DNA of 64,000 nucleotides from Dipodascopsis uninucleata var. uninucleata (taxonomy: Eukaryota; Ascomycota; Lipomycetes; Lipomycetales; Lipomycetaceae): contig JAJLTO010000005.1 of NCBI GenBank assembly GCA_030568195.1, positions 1 to 64,000 of the forward strand, given 5' to 3'. Of the stretch, positions 22,988 to 32,796 are shown in pieces. The notes beneath the pieces were generated by a model. The model saw only the letters and a list, made by a program, of their open reading frames with translations. It did no database searches and was not told the DNA's origin. Position 1 is the first letter of the stretch; the number at the start of each line of letters is the position of its first letter. The position numbers were made by a program, and so were the translations under genes.

Positions 22988-24220
22988 ATGAATGATAGTG
23001 ATGTCGAGTTTCCTCTCCTTAAAGAACAGGGTTTGTATGCTGCACAAATAACAGGAGATGGTAATTGTCTTTTCAGAGCCTTGGCAGATCAGCTATATGG
23101 TGATCCAGAGAGGTTTCGTCAAATCCGACGGGATATTGTCCAATTTTTACGAGAACACAAGGCTAGATTTATAAGCTTTCTGCCAGCTTCAGGCGAAGTA
23201 GGCCACCACGGACGTAAAAGTGCTCGCTTAGCAAATAATAGGGAAAGTAGAGGCTGTTTGAAGTCTATTGCGAACGATAAAAATATTGATCGTCTATGGG
23301 AACAATACCTCGATACTATGAGTAAAGATGGAGTGTATGGAGATAATTTAGAAATCGTCGCATTTGCTAAGAGATTTAACGTTGACGTGAAGATCCATTT
23401 GTCGGATTTTGCTTATGTGGTATCAGGCGAACAGGACAAGGAGGATGATAGTAGTCCAGAGAGTGATGGCAAAGATGATAGCAGAGCAAGTGACAAACTA
23501 GGTAGTGGACGAAAAACAGCAAGTAGCTCTAATAATAAGAGGAGAGTTTTACATATAGCTTACCATCTATGGGAACACTATTCTTCAATACGTAATATTA
23601 ATGGCCCTCATACTGGACTTCCGAATGTTGAAGAGTACGATATATCTCAAGATCAAGCAAATTTATTACTCAGTTCACATGAGTATTTCCAGCCATGGAT
23701 GGAGAATGTTGTCTTATCATCTATACCAGAATTAGAAGGGGACACTAAAATTATTCGTGACACAATAGAGAAATTCAAAGGCGATATAAATAAAACCGTG
23801 GAATACTTGTTTGAGAACCAGTATCAGCACGATGAGGATCTCTACAATTTTGAACCTTTAGCAATCTCGAACGAACCTACTATGGCTGATATCGATCGTC
23901 AAGTCTCTTCTACATTAACACAGGAACCAATAGAATTAAGCATGAAGGATGAAGAAATTACACAAAAACAAATTGAAAATCAAAGTGCTAGCACAAAGTC
24001 TACGTCATTGTTATCAGTAACTACGAGCAATAACAAGCATAATATGACATCTAATACCAGCATAAACGGCAAGTCACGGCCAAGGAAAGAAACCGCTAGA
24101 GAAAGAAAAGAGCGTCAAAAGAAAGAATCAAAAGAACGACGAAAAAATGAGCAGCAGTCTCAAGCGTCAAGACAGAATCCTAACATAAATGTTGTTGCAT
24201 CCAAGGTTGTTTATATTTAG
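22988..24220 (+). CDS. OTU-family deubiquitinase, OTUD3-like
   Basis: One uninterrupted frame of 410 residues. The OTU domain begins with Ile-Thr-Gly-Asp-Gly-Asn-Cys-Leu-Phe-Arg-Ala-Leu, giving the catalytic Asp and Cys at about residues 24-27. It ends with Tyr-His-Leu-Trp-Glu-His-Tyr-Ser, where the His before Tyr-Ser is the expected catalytic base (about residue 201). A Ser/Asp-rich insert separates the halves. A UBA/CUE-like helical segment (Ile-Glu-Lys-Phe-Lys-Gly-Asp-Ile-Asn-Lys-Thr-Val-Glu-Tyr-Leu) lies near 255-280. The C-terminus is a Lys/Arg/Glu-rich coil. The order OTU, UBA-like and basic tail matches OTUD3-type enzymes. Intronless, unlike most neighbours. Confidence 0.88.
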   Translation: MNDSDVEFPLLKEQGLYAAQITGDGNCLFRALADQLYGDPERFRQIRRDIVQFLREHKARFISFLPASGEVGHHGRKSARLANNRESRGCLKSIANDKNIDRLWEQYLDTMSKDGVYGDNLEIVAFAKRFNVDVKIHLSDFAYVVSGEQDKEDDSSPESDGKDDSRASDKLGSGRKTASSSNNKRRVLHIAYHLWEHYSSIRNINGPHTGLPNVEEYDISQDQANLLLSSHEYFQPWMENVVLSSIPELEGDTKIIRDTIEKFKGDINKTVEYLFENQYQHDEDLYNFEPLAISNEPTMADIDRQVSSTLTQEPIELSMKDEEITQKQIENQSASTKSTSLLSVTTSNNKHNMTSNTSINGKSRPRKETARERKERQKKESKERRKNEQQSQASRQNPNINVVASKVVYI

Positions 24221-24492
24221 GTAACTTCATCTAGCAAAATATAAAAATACCTTACTGGAAATACATTTTACACTCATCTGTAATCCACAGTACAACGCTG
24301 GTTCTAAGTTATGTACCGACGGGTTTAAGCTTTTGATTTAATACATGAAGTGGAATAGAAATGAACTTTAAGGTAAAACGCAGGTTAAATCGTTAATCAT
24401 ACACATAAATATAGATTATAGAATTATAACCATTTACAATTATTAATTATCAAAACCAATCATGAAAAGCAAGGAATCATATAGGTATGGAA

Positions 24493-25074
24493 TTACTTGC
24501 TGACGTCATCGACCATGCTTCGGAGAGCACCTGGATTGGCGCCAACCAACTCCTTAACCTTCTCACCGTTCTTGAAAATCATGAAGGTTGGCATAGCACG
24601 GACCGCGCATTCAGAGGCAACATCAGCTAGCTCGTCGACATCAACCTTGTAAAAGTCCATCTTCTCCTTGTAAGCCTCGGATAACTTCTCAACAAGAGGG
24701 CTCACAGCCTTGCATGGACCACACCAAGTAGCATAAAAATCAATGAAAACATACTTGTCTTCCTTGATGATAGCTCGGAACTCGTCAGAACTAATTGATA
24801 ATGTTAATAATCGAGTTCAACGACAATAAGAAAAATACGACTGTCAGTCAATTCCATCATTCTAATATCTACGGATCCAATTCCAATCTATACCATTTCA
24901 AACATAGTAAATACAAGAAATAGTCCCAGAATGATGCTAAAAGGATTTATCGGTTTAAAAGGTGTCTATGCAACAAACCAACATGATCGTGGTCGACCAA
25001 AGTAAACACTTATCATAAAAGGTCACTAAAAGGCTGGAATTTCATAATACTTACGATTTCAATAATGCAACCAT
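24493..25074 (-). CDS. TRX1: Cytosolic thioredoxin
   Basis: Two exons: 25074-25055 and 24790-24493, giving 105 residues, the standard thioredoxin length. The active site Trp-Cys-Gly-Pro-Cys-Lys sits after Phe-Ile-Asp-Phe-Tyr-Ala-Thr, and Ala-Met-Pro-Thr-Phe provides the cis-proline. Gly-Ala-Asn-Pro is the conserved C-terminal loop. The first exon supplies only Met-Val-Ala-Leu-Leu-Lys and two bases of Ser; its GTAAGT donor and the TTAG acceptor restore the frame. The resulting intron of 264 bases is long for this locus. The enzyme reduces disulphides in ribonucleotide reductase, peroxiredoxins and PAPS reductase. Coding GC is higher than in neighbours, suggesting strong expression. Confidence 0.93.
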
Positions 25075-26545
25075 TTTTGACGATATAGACGAATGAAACG
25101 TTCTCTGCGTTGTAGAATATAGATTCTTGCAATATAAAGGTGCTCTAGTAGAAAGAAAAAGAGACGTAGACAATCTATTAAAAGCCATTTCTAATGATAG
25201 GAAAAATCTTCGAATATGTATCTTGTGGAATGCCCACTCTTTTGTAAATCACAGAGCATAATATGTTCGCATTTACTCCATAAATTAATTACGAACTTTA
25301 AGTTAGAGCATATACATCAATATAAAATTACATAATCCATTCGTATTTGTAAGTGAGGCGCAGCTTGTGGCGTAAGTGTCACATCTGAGATTATTATGTA
25401 ATATTGCTAAATCTCTTTACTACATTTTGGCACCGATGATATCGTTGAAAATCACAAGAGTGGAGATTTGCTTGTTGAATTATATTCACTTGCGACAAAC
25501 TCAATAAGAATTTTATTCCTCTAACATAGCTTGAACGTATTTCGATAAGTATATTTTGTTTTGTATCTTGTTACGTAATCATTTGAAGATAGCTACGATA
25601 TACTACCGGCTTATTTCATAAGTGTGGCTAATGATGTTCGAGAACATCTTCAACTAGTGGCAGACTTCAATCCCTGCAAAATCATATACCTCACAGCGGT
25701 CTGTGAGAAGTGCTATTATCTTCATTCTCAGTGCACTTACGACTAAAAGCTTTTAAAACTTCAGAAAGCTAGACTTGAGTTTGATACGACAATCCTTTTC
25801 TATATATTTAAAATAGGATTTTGATTTTATAGTCAAGATAGTGTAACCAGATACTTGACCCGGAATCAATAAACTGACCGCAATGAGCATTAGAAGGACA
25901 AATGGTGGTGGCGCCACTACAATGATATGCATATTTGGCTTTATTAGCTATGACGATTATTTTATTCACGTTGCATAATATTAAATACTTAATTACTGCC
26001 TGTTAAGTGGCGCATTCAATATTTAGACTTCGCATAAGCAATTAGTAAGATCTAATTGGAATAGATGGAGCTTTACGTGTTAGATTATATAAACTGCAGA
26101 CCACTAAAATGTTATTGTTTCACTGTTAATGATCGATGCAACAAAATTAGACCTTTTCTATATGAGAGAAACGAAACATTATAATATAGACATAAATATT
26201 TGAACTCGTCTAATTAATATTTAAACCAAATATACCGAAAACCTCGCCATAAAATGATCCCTCAGTAAAAAAGAATATCATCCAAAAATACAATATGAGA
26301 TGCGCGCATGCCTTCAAAAACTATAGGTACTATGATGTTAACGAAATGCGAAGTTTTATGGAGAGTAGCATAGGTCTAATGCACATGGATGTACATAAAA
26401 GTGTATTTTTATTGCATTGTATAGTTACCACCAATATATTGTCATTCACTGAATTGTCTTTATAAACCAGTTTATATATCGCTCTTAAAGCAAGATGAAG
26501 GGTTCATTAGTACATGTGTCTGCTGAAAAGGAAATTTTATCAGAC
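25075..26545. other. Long gap without recognised genes
   Basis: About 1.47 kb, AT-rich. No ORF over about 60 codons is worth keeping, and no tRNA or terminal repeat is apparent. It carries the thioredoxin promoter at its left end. Confidence 0.4.
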
Positions 26546-28003
26546 TCACGATGGTGGTTGTCTTGATCGTATTGGACTATTAGTGATGATAGCTCTAGAA
26601 ATTGTATTCTTGAGTCCATCTTGAATACGTCGCTCAAATTCTCCGAGATCTAGCTCCTGGCTAAAGCGATCTCGCGAGATAGAAACAGACACTTGACTCT
26701 CCGACGATCTAGTCTCACTCGAAACAGAAGGACTTCTATTATGTGCATCTTCTTCTTTGAAACGAGCTTCTTGTTCCTTTTGTATGCGCTCGGCAGTAGC
26801 GCGTTTTAAAAATGATGCCCACGCCGTGGTTAGCACCCGTCCGCTTCCCGGCTTGTAGTCATACTTTGGTCCCGGCATTTGAATACTCTCATATTCACGA
26901 TTTTCAGTAGACCAACGAGAAAATTGATTATTAACGGACTCAGAAGGTTGGACACTAAATGTTACACTCTCATCCGTTGAGTGACGAGAAGGTACAGATG
27001 AATGTGACTCCAGATATAAATCCACAATATCTTCTCCCGTAGTTGTAGGTTCACTATCATCTGTGACGTGGTTATCGAGGACTTGCTCATTATTGGCTCT
27101 ATTAGGTTCCGAATGTAGTTCTATGCTGTCTCTCCACGGCCAGCTATTTTGCAAGTCACCTTCGGTGAACTCGTCATCTTGACTATTGTTTTCTCTGTAA
27201 ATGTCTTGTGATTTCACATCTTGAACTTCTCCATGAGATGCTGACCGGCGGGCGTCACGTTCCAATGCGAGGCGAATACCTCGACTAGAAAGATTATCAG
27301 GTATATTATCAGCTGGCAACGACCTCATTACTTGCGACCTTTTTCCCTCTGATCCAGTATTTGACATTCTAGACATATCAAAATTCTCAACTGGCTCATA
27401 TTCAAATCGTAGTTTTGGTTTAGGATAGAGTATGTCTCTACTTCTCACCTTAAGAGCTCGTAATGCTCGAGTCATTCGAGGTTTAGAGTTCTCTTGCCCT
27501 GAAATTAACGGTGCAGTATCTGGAACTTCAGAAGCTGACGTTGAACGAAATTGTCGCTTGTTATGCTGCTCAAAGTCATTGGCATTGGCAGAGTATCTTT
27601 TTCCACGATCGATTAGAGCCCCAAATTCTCCTGCTGATATGTTACTAGAGTAAAGACTCTGTCGATCTCTTCTAGAGCTGTGCGGAACTGCATTTAAATC
27701 TGCCTGTTGAAATGTATTCTTAGTGTTAAGTAAGCGTTTTGTGTCTGAACTATCATATATGTTGCTGATTCGATCATGCTCCCTGAGCTGCGCAAATGAT
27801 CTCCTATATTCCGTACACTGTCTATCAATCGTAGAAATAGACGACTGTGGACGTGGAGATCTCTCATAAGCGTACGGAGTTTGTAGTAGACCACCGTATC
27901 CCAAGTACTCTGCTCGTGAGATGTCTGGCGCCGAAATTACCAGATTTTTTTTCTGCTTCTCATTTTTGGAAGATCTAAGGCGGCTAAACAGACGCATAGG
28001 CAT
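26546..28003 (-). CDS. Unrecognised Ser/Arg-rich cytosolic protein
   Basis: Intronless frame of 485 residues. No membrane segment or known catalytic motif. Ser, Arg, Asp and Asn dominate and most of the chain looks disordered. An Arg/Lys-rich start (Leu-Phe-Ser-Arg-Leu-Arg-Ser-Ser-Lys) could be a membrane- or nucleus-binding patch. The most ordered part is near the C-terminus: Gly-Arg-Val-Leu-Thr-Thr-Ala-Trp-Ala-Ser-Phe-Leu-Lys, a charged helix (Ala-Glu-Arg-Ile-Gln-Lys-Glu-Gln-Glu-Ala-Arg) and Leu-Gly-Glu-Phe-Glu-Arg-Arg-Ile. The frame is long for AT-rich DNA and its codon positions look coding, so it is probably a true gene. Function unknown. Confidence 0.7.
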   Translation of the reverse strand: MPMRLFSRLRSSKNEKQKKNLVISAPDISRAEYLGYGGLLQTPYAYERSPRPQSSISTIDRQCTEYRRSFAQLREHDRISNIYDSSDTKRLLNTKNTFQQADLNAVPHSSRRDRQSLYSSNISAGEFGALIDRGKRYSANANDFEQHNKRQFRSTSASEVPDTAPLISGQENSKPRMTRALRALKVRSRDILYPKPKLRFEYEPVENFDMSRMSNTGSEGKRSQVMRSLPADNIPDNLSSRGIRLALERDARRSASHGEVQDVKSQDIYRENNSQDDEFTEGDLQNSWPWRDSIELHSEPNRANNEQVLDNHVTDDSEPTTTGEDIVDLYLESHSSVPSRHSTDESVTFSVQPSESVNNQFSRWSTENREYESIQMPGPKYDYKPGSGRVLTTAWASFLKRATAERIQKEQEARFKEEDAHNRSPSVSSETRSSESQVSVSISRDRFSQELDLGEFERRIQDGLKNTISRAIITNSPIRSRQPPS

Positions 28004-29951
28004 TGATGTAACAAATTTCTAGATTCTATAGCTCTCTTTGAATCTTTCGTAAGCTTGACAATTGAAAAAATGATTAGTATGGTCACAACTGCTTCTCACA
28101 AGAACTACAAAGTTCGTCAATGAAGAACACAGAAACATTCATCTAATTCAGCCAAAGGTAAGATATCCTTACTTATACAGCTCCACGTATAACTAATTAT
28201 TGTTCGCTAATCAAATATAAAGTGCTTATACATCGGCATATAAGAGACGTAAGGAAGTTTCAGCGTACGATCTCAAGAGTAGCAACAATGAAGGTGCCAG
28301 ATAATGGAATCTCCACTAATATACTATGCTGTATAAAATAGATATCAAAATCTATGATATTTATTCTATCCTGTAGGTATTATAATGAAGCAGAAATATC
28401 TAGACTATATCTAAATATTAGTGTAAATTTTTTCTTTACATACACTGTATTTTCTCTTTGTAGCATATTGTAGTGCTGTTATAATTCGCGTGGTGCTTCT
28501 TGATAGTGACAGGAAAGTAAACAAACGACAACCTTGACTTCTAGCGAAACCTTAATATAATTAGCAGAGGTTTTCTATTTGCTACGAATTGAAGGACCAA
28601 GGATATTAGCAACAGGAGGCTGGGCATCAAGGCAAAACAGATACCAATAATAATGCACTGTGAACTATTTGAATTGGAAGTCTGGCTCTAAGTCTTAGTA
28701 TAAAAGAGTGATAACATTTGTCGAATGAATATAATAAGTGACAAGCATCACAAGAACATTGAGAAAGTGAATAGATATTACAATCATCTCATCGCTTTAT
28801 CAATTAATATAAAAGGATATATTAGATGGGGTGATATACGTAAGCTAGATTTTTACGTAAACAATACAAAAAAGTCAGATCACATATTATCAACTATAAG
28901 TAGTGTCGCAAGTTGTGCGAGAAGTAGACGAAGAAAATTAGATTATGTGGAGAGGCGGACTTTTGATATTCACCCTGATGTAAAGACCATCTAGCTATTG
29001 TAGAATCACTACTAGACTCAGTTTCGAAATGAATTGTGTACGCATGCCTACGATTAATTCACGAAGCAGACAATATATCACATAAAATTTTCGGTCAAGC
29101 AGTATATGCATATGCTGTCTATAGTGTAGATGATCTTTGAATGACATTCATGGCTCCCACAGTGTTGCCGCATCATAACTGAATGTGTTATCTATAGGTG
29201 TATCGATCACAGTAGACATATCTACTATCTTACCTAAATATCTGGAATTGTCTACTTGCAAAATCTCTCGTCATGATCTGAATACTTTCTTGATTTCAAT
29301 ATGATGGGAGTACGATTTATCAATAGACACTGAACATTAAGCAGAGCGCGAGGACGGAGCACCACACACGAATTAATACAATATAGAAAGAATAAGCTCT
29401 TTATTTCGTACTATTTATATTCCAAATATTATATTTTGCTTTTGGTCTCGAATTAGGATCTCGAAATATCAAGTATTTGAGATATCGTGTCTCAAAGATA
29501 ATATGAATGAAGAATCCTGCTAATATTTTATTATTTCCCATCTGGAAACTCGATATGTAAGATGCAGTCATAATTAAAGCATAAAATTTATTATAAATTG
29601 TAAATTGTTGCAAATGAATAGTGTGAACTTGAATGGATTTTGTGGTCAAATGGGGAAATCGCATGGGAGTTCCGTGATCTTACGATCTTTCACAAATGTT
29701 TTTGGCGATTGTTGTAGATCCTCTCTAGTCATCTTAGTGAATATAAAGTATACATAGTTTTCTGTCCACTGATATCTATATATCTATAAAGTGGATTAAA
29801 CCGGCGAAGAATCAGATTTGCTTCGCTTCGCTCATATTTTGTTTATTGTTTCCGTTCTATGGTACTAATTGAAACGATTTAGATATTCGAAGCCAAGAGA
29901 TTCAAATCTGAATATCACTAACATTAATATAATTACAATAATATTACAATA
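28004..29951. other. Long gap without recognised genes
   Basis: About 1.95 kb. An 89-codon plus-strand frame at 28725-28994 and an 87-codon minus-strand frame at 29401-29664 show no domain and have AT-driven composition. A transcribed RNA cannot be excluded. The right end carries the aldo-keto reductase promoter. Confidence 0.4.
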
Positions 29952-30970
29952 ATGGCTTCGCACGTCTCAAAGCTGACTTTACACTCGAAAGTTAGGCTGT
30001 CATCTGGATTTGACATGCCAGTACTTGGGTTCGGTGTTTATATGGCCCATGGCGAGGACGTTATCAACTCTGTATACCATGCGTTGAAGACAGGCTATAG
30101 GCATATTGGTAATATAAGACGCAGAAGTGTTCAATGTAACAGAATTCCACTGAAGATTTATTTGCTAATTTTTTCATTCGTTCACTAGATTCGGCAACTC
30201 TTTATGAGAACGAACGAGAAGTAGGCATTGCTATCAAGAAATGGATTGAGGATACTGGCGGCAAGCGGGAGGATGTCTTTTATACAACAAAGATCTGGGA
30301 CACAGATCAAGGCTACAAGAATGCAAAAAAGGCTATAAACTGGTCTCTCCGGGAATGTGATCTTGGATACATCGATCTGTACCTGATTCATTCTCCTTAT
30401 CCTGGACGGGATATGCGACTTGAAACCTGGAAGGCTATGGAAGAGGCTGTTGCAGAAGGAAAAATCAAATCAATTGGCGTTTCAAATTATGGTATTAAGC
30501 ATTTGAAAGAGCTTGAGAAAAACGCTAAAATCCAGCCGGCAGTAAATCAATTGGAGATTCATCCATTTTTAGTGAGATCTGAGCTTGTAGATTACTGTCA
30601 AAACCACAACATCGTGGTTGAAGCGTTCTGTCCTATTACTCGCGGACAAAAGTTCAAGGATCCTCGAGTGCAAGCTGTTGTAGCCAAACATAATAAAACG
30701 CCTGCCCAAGTTTTACTACGGTGGAGTCTTCAAAGGGTAAGTTTGATATTGCGCTATGCCATTATTCTAAATCATAAAAAGCTCTAATTAGATTATCATC
30801 GTTTGATCTCTTCTATACAGGGACTTGTACCGTTACCGAAAAGCACCAAACCCGAGCGTATCGAAGAAAATGCTGATCTATTTGATTTTGAGTTGGATGA
30901 CGATGATATGAAGTCCCTCACAACAGACGAATACTATGTGATTGACTGGGATCCAACAAACACAGCTTGA
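29952..30970 (+). CDS. Aldo-keto reductase
   Basis: Three exons: 29952-30108, 30189-30736 and 30821-30970, giving 284 residues, the normal AKR size. The splice restores His-Ile-Asp-Ser-Ala-Thr-Leu-Tyr, which holds the catalytic Asp and Tyr. Thr-Thr-Lys-Ile-Trp supplies the catalytic Lys and Tyr-Leu-Ile-His-Ser-Pro the His, so the tetrad is complete. Gly-Val-Ser-Asn-Tyr-Gly and Pro-Leu-Pro-Lys-Ser-Thr form the NADPH-binding parts. The protein probably reduces aldehydes or ketones in the cytosol; the substrate cannot be inferred. It converges on the CoA-binding protein gene. Confidence 0.95.
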
Positions 30971-31149
30971 AAGCCCTCTACAGTTTAGCAAGAGTAAATG
31001 CAAATTGTATATTTTGCAAACTATTTATTTAACAGTTTTATTCATTGATTTCTACTGGCTTTTGAGCGTTTCTTTCTCTCCTTACCAAGGATTTAAATAG
31101 TAACTAAAATGCTGCCATTTTTGACGTACAATATTTATCTAGTGTAGAG

Positions 31150-31599
31150 CTATTCCATGGCTACTAACTTACCAATTGCATTGAGACCAAATTCGCCTTC
31201 AACTAGAATACATCTACCGCCGGCAATTACTTCAAATCCAGTCTCGTTCGCAGCTATGAGAGTCTCAACATCGTAGCTTCCTGGTTGAAACCACAATCCA
31301 CTAATATTTTTAATTTCTATGGATTGTAGCGCGCGAATTATTGCAGTGCTAACTTTCGGAGGTGTTATGATACTTAGTGAAATCTTAGAGTCCTTAAATT
31401 GTGCTAGAAATGAAGTAGTATCTGGAAATGATTTAATGCCATAAATGGTTGGCTCCTTAGGATTAACGCCAAAGGCTGAAAGTCCATGATCCAGGTACCA
31501 AGCAAGCACTTTGTTACCATATTTCTTGGGATCTGGTGAGGCACCGATAACACCGTAAACAGCGGCGGTAAAGAATTTTGCTAACGGCTCTAAAGACAT
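31150..31599 (-). CDS. CoA-binding domain protein, YccU type
   Basis: Frame of 149 residues filling a single Rossmann-type CoA-binding domain. Tyr-Gly-Val-Ile-Gly-Ala-Ser-Pro-Asp-Pro is the dinucleotide/CoA loop, with Val-Asn-Pro-Lys and Ile-Ile-Thr-Pro-Pro further on. Leu-Trp-Phe-Gln-Pro-Gly-Ser and Gly-Arg-Cys-Ile-Leu-Val-Glu-Gly-Glu close the domain. Stand-alone proteins like this are common in bacteria and fungi but their role is not known. A GTAAGT at the very C-terminus (about 31173) may be a donor, so the last few residues are uncertain. Confidence 0.85.
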   Translation of the reverse strand: MSLEPLAKFFTAAVYGVIGASPDPKKYGNKVLAWYLDHGLSAFGVNPKEPTIYGIKSFPDTTSFLAQFKDSKISLSIITPPKVSTAIIRALQSIEIKNISGLWFQPGSYDVETLIAANETGFEVIAGGRCILVEGEFGLNAIGKLVAME

Positions 31600-32796
31600 A
31601 GCTATGCAAATTTTTCAAATTAATCAAACCAAATCTTCGCTGCCACTTATAAAATACAAATGCTCGTAGAGTTCGAATTCTTTTTAGTATGATATCTGTA
31701 AGATCGCTCTCTCTTTGATGACGGAACACAACTTGTGTACCAAAAGCACTGTTGTTATCACAAACTCGGTTAACATCACATGACATGGTGCAACACTAAA
31801 AGGGTTCCGGATATAGTCATAGCTGAACCCCGAAGTATCTTTCGGAATAGTAACGCTAGGGGACATTCTAGCTCACACTGCTAGACGTACGTAATATTCA
31901 TATCATAGATCACACGTAGTGAGTTTCTCGTGACACAAGATAGAGATATATTATGACTGATAAAATTACCTATGTTACATTCACAAAAGAAGCACTGGTT
32001 ACTACTCTCTCATGTCTTTTTAAGTCTCAGCATCCTAAGTGAAATCCGACGTTACCGTAGATACCACATTTAGTTTGGCATATGATTCGCGGTGTTTAGC
32101 GGTATAATTCTGAAATCCGGATCTCAAATCAAGTTACTCCGCTCCATTTGATCCGCAGCCTTACTAATAATACTCCGCAACTTTCAAAATATTAATAATT
32201 TATTATATAATGTCTCCTGTGTTTCAGGGTTAGATGAACCTTAAAATAAATATAATCCTGTCAAGATATGGCGAGAGTTGTCAATATTTAGTGATATTTA
32301 CACCGCAAGCTGCATCAAGTTTGCGAGCTTAAACTTTCCGGAGTAATTTGCTTCTTAAATGTTTAGGGAAGAACAAAACTTCGAATCGTCTATTCGGTTC
32401 AGCCCTCTAAAGAGAAAAGACAGGAACATTCAGTATTATATTTTTCTTCACGTACGATATACAGAACATTTGATCATTCCTATTAGTATCTTATTTCATC
32501 TTCGGTGTGCCGACTCTGAATTGTTTATAGAAAGGATACATTCCGTGTTTTATCTTCTTGATATACTCGATATAGAGAGCATCATAAATATACATAGTTA
32601 TCTTAGGAGCGTAAAGGCTCTCAATTTTATAAGCTGTAGAAGAAAGCTTCTTTTTACGTCTTCTCTCACCTTTGATTATCGTCTAATAATACTTCAATCT
32701 GTATAGAAAGGACTATAGTGTTAAAGAGATTCTATAAAATTTGATTCAGGGCAGCCGATTTCGAAAGATTGATTTATCTATAACTAGACAGATATC
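31600..32796. other. Divergent intergenic region upstream of the YPK1-type kinase
   Basis: About 1.2 kb. Frames at 31514-31866 (minus) and 32359-32706 (plus, 115 codons) show no known domain. The plus-strand one may be leader-region noise of the kinase gene. Confidence 0.4.

Noticed and set aside
28725-28994. An 89-codon plus-strand frame in a gene-free gap
   Set aside because: No recognisable motif, AT-driven composition and no splice partners; kept only as a remark in the gap entry.
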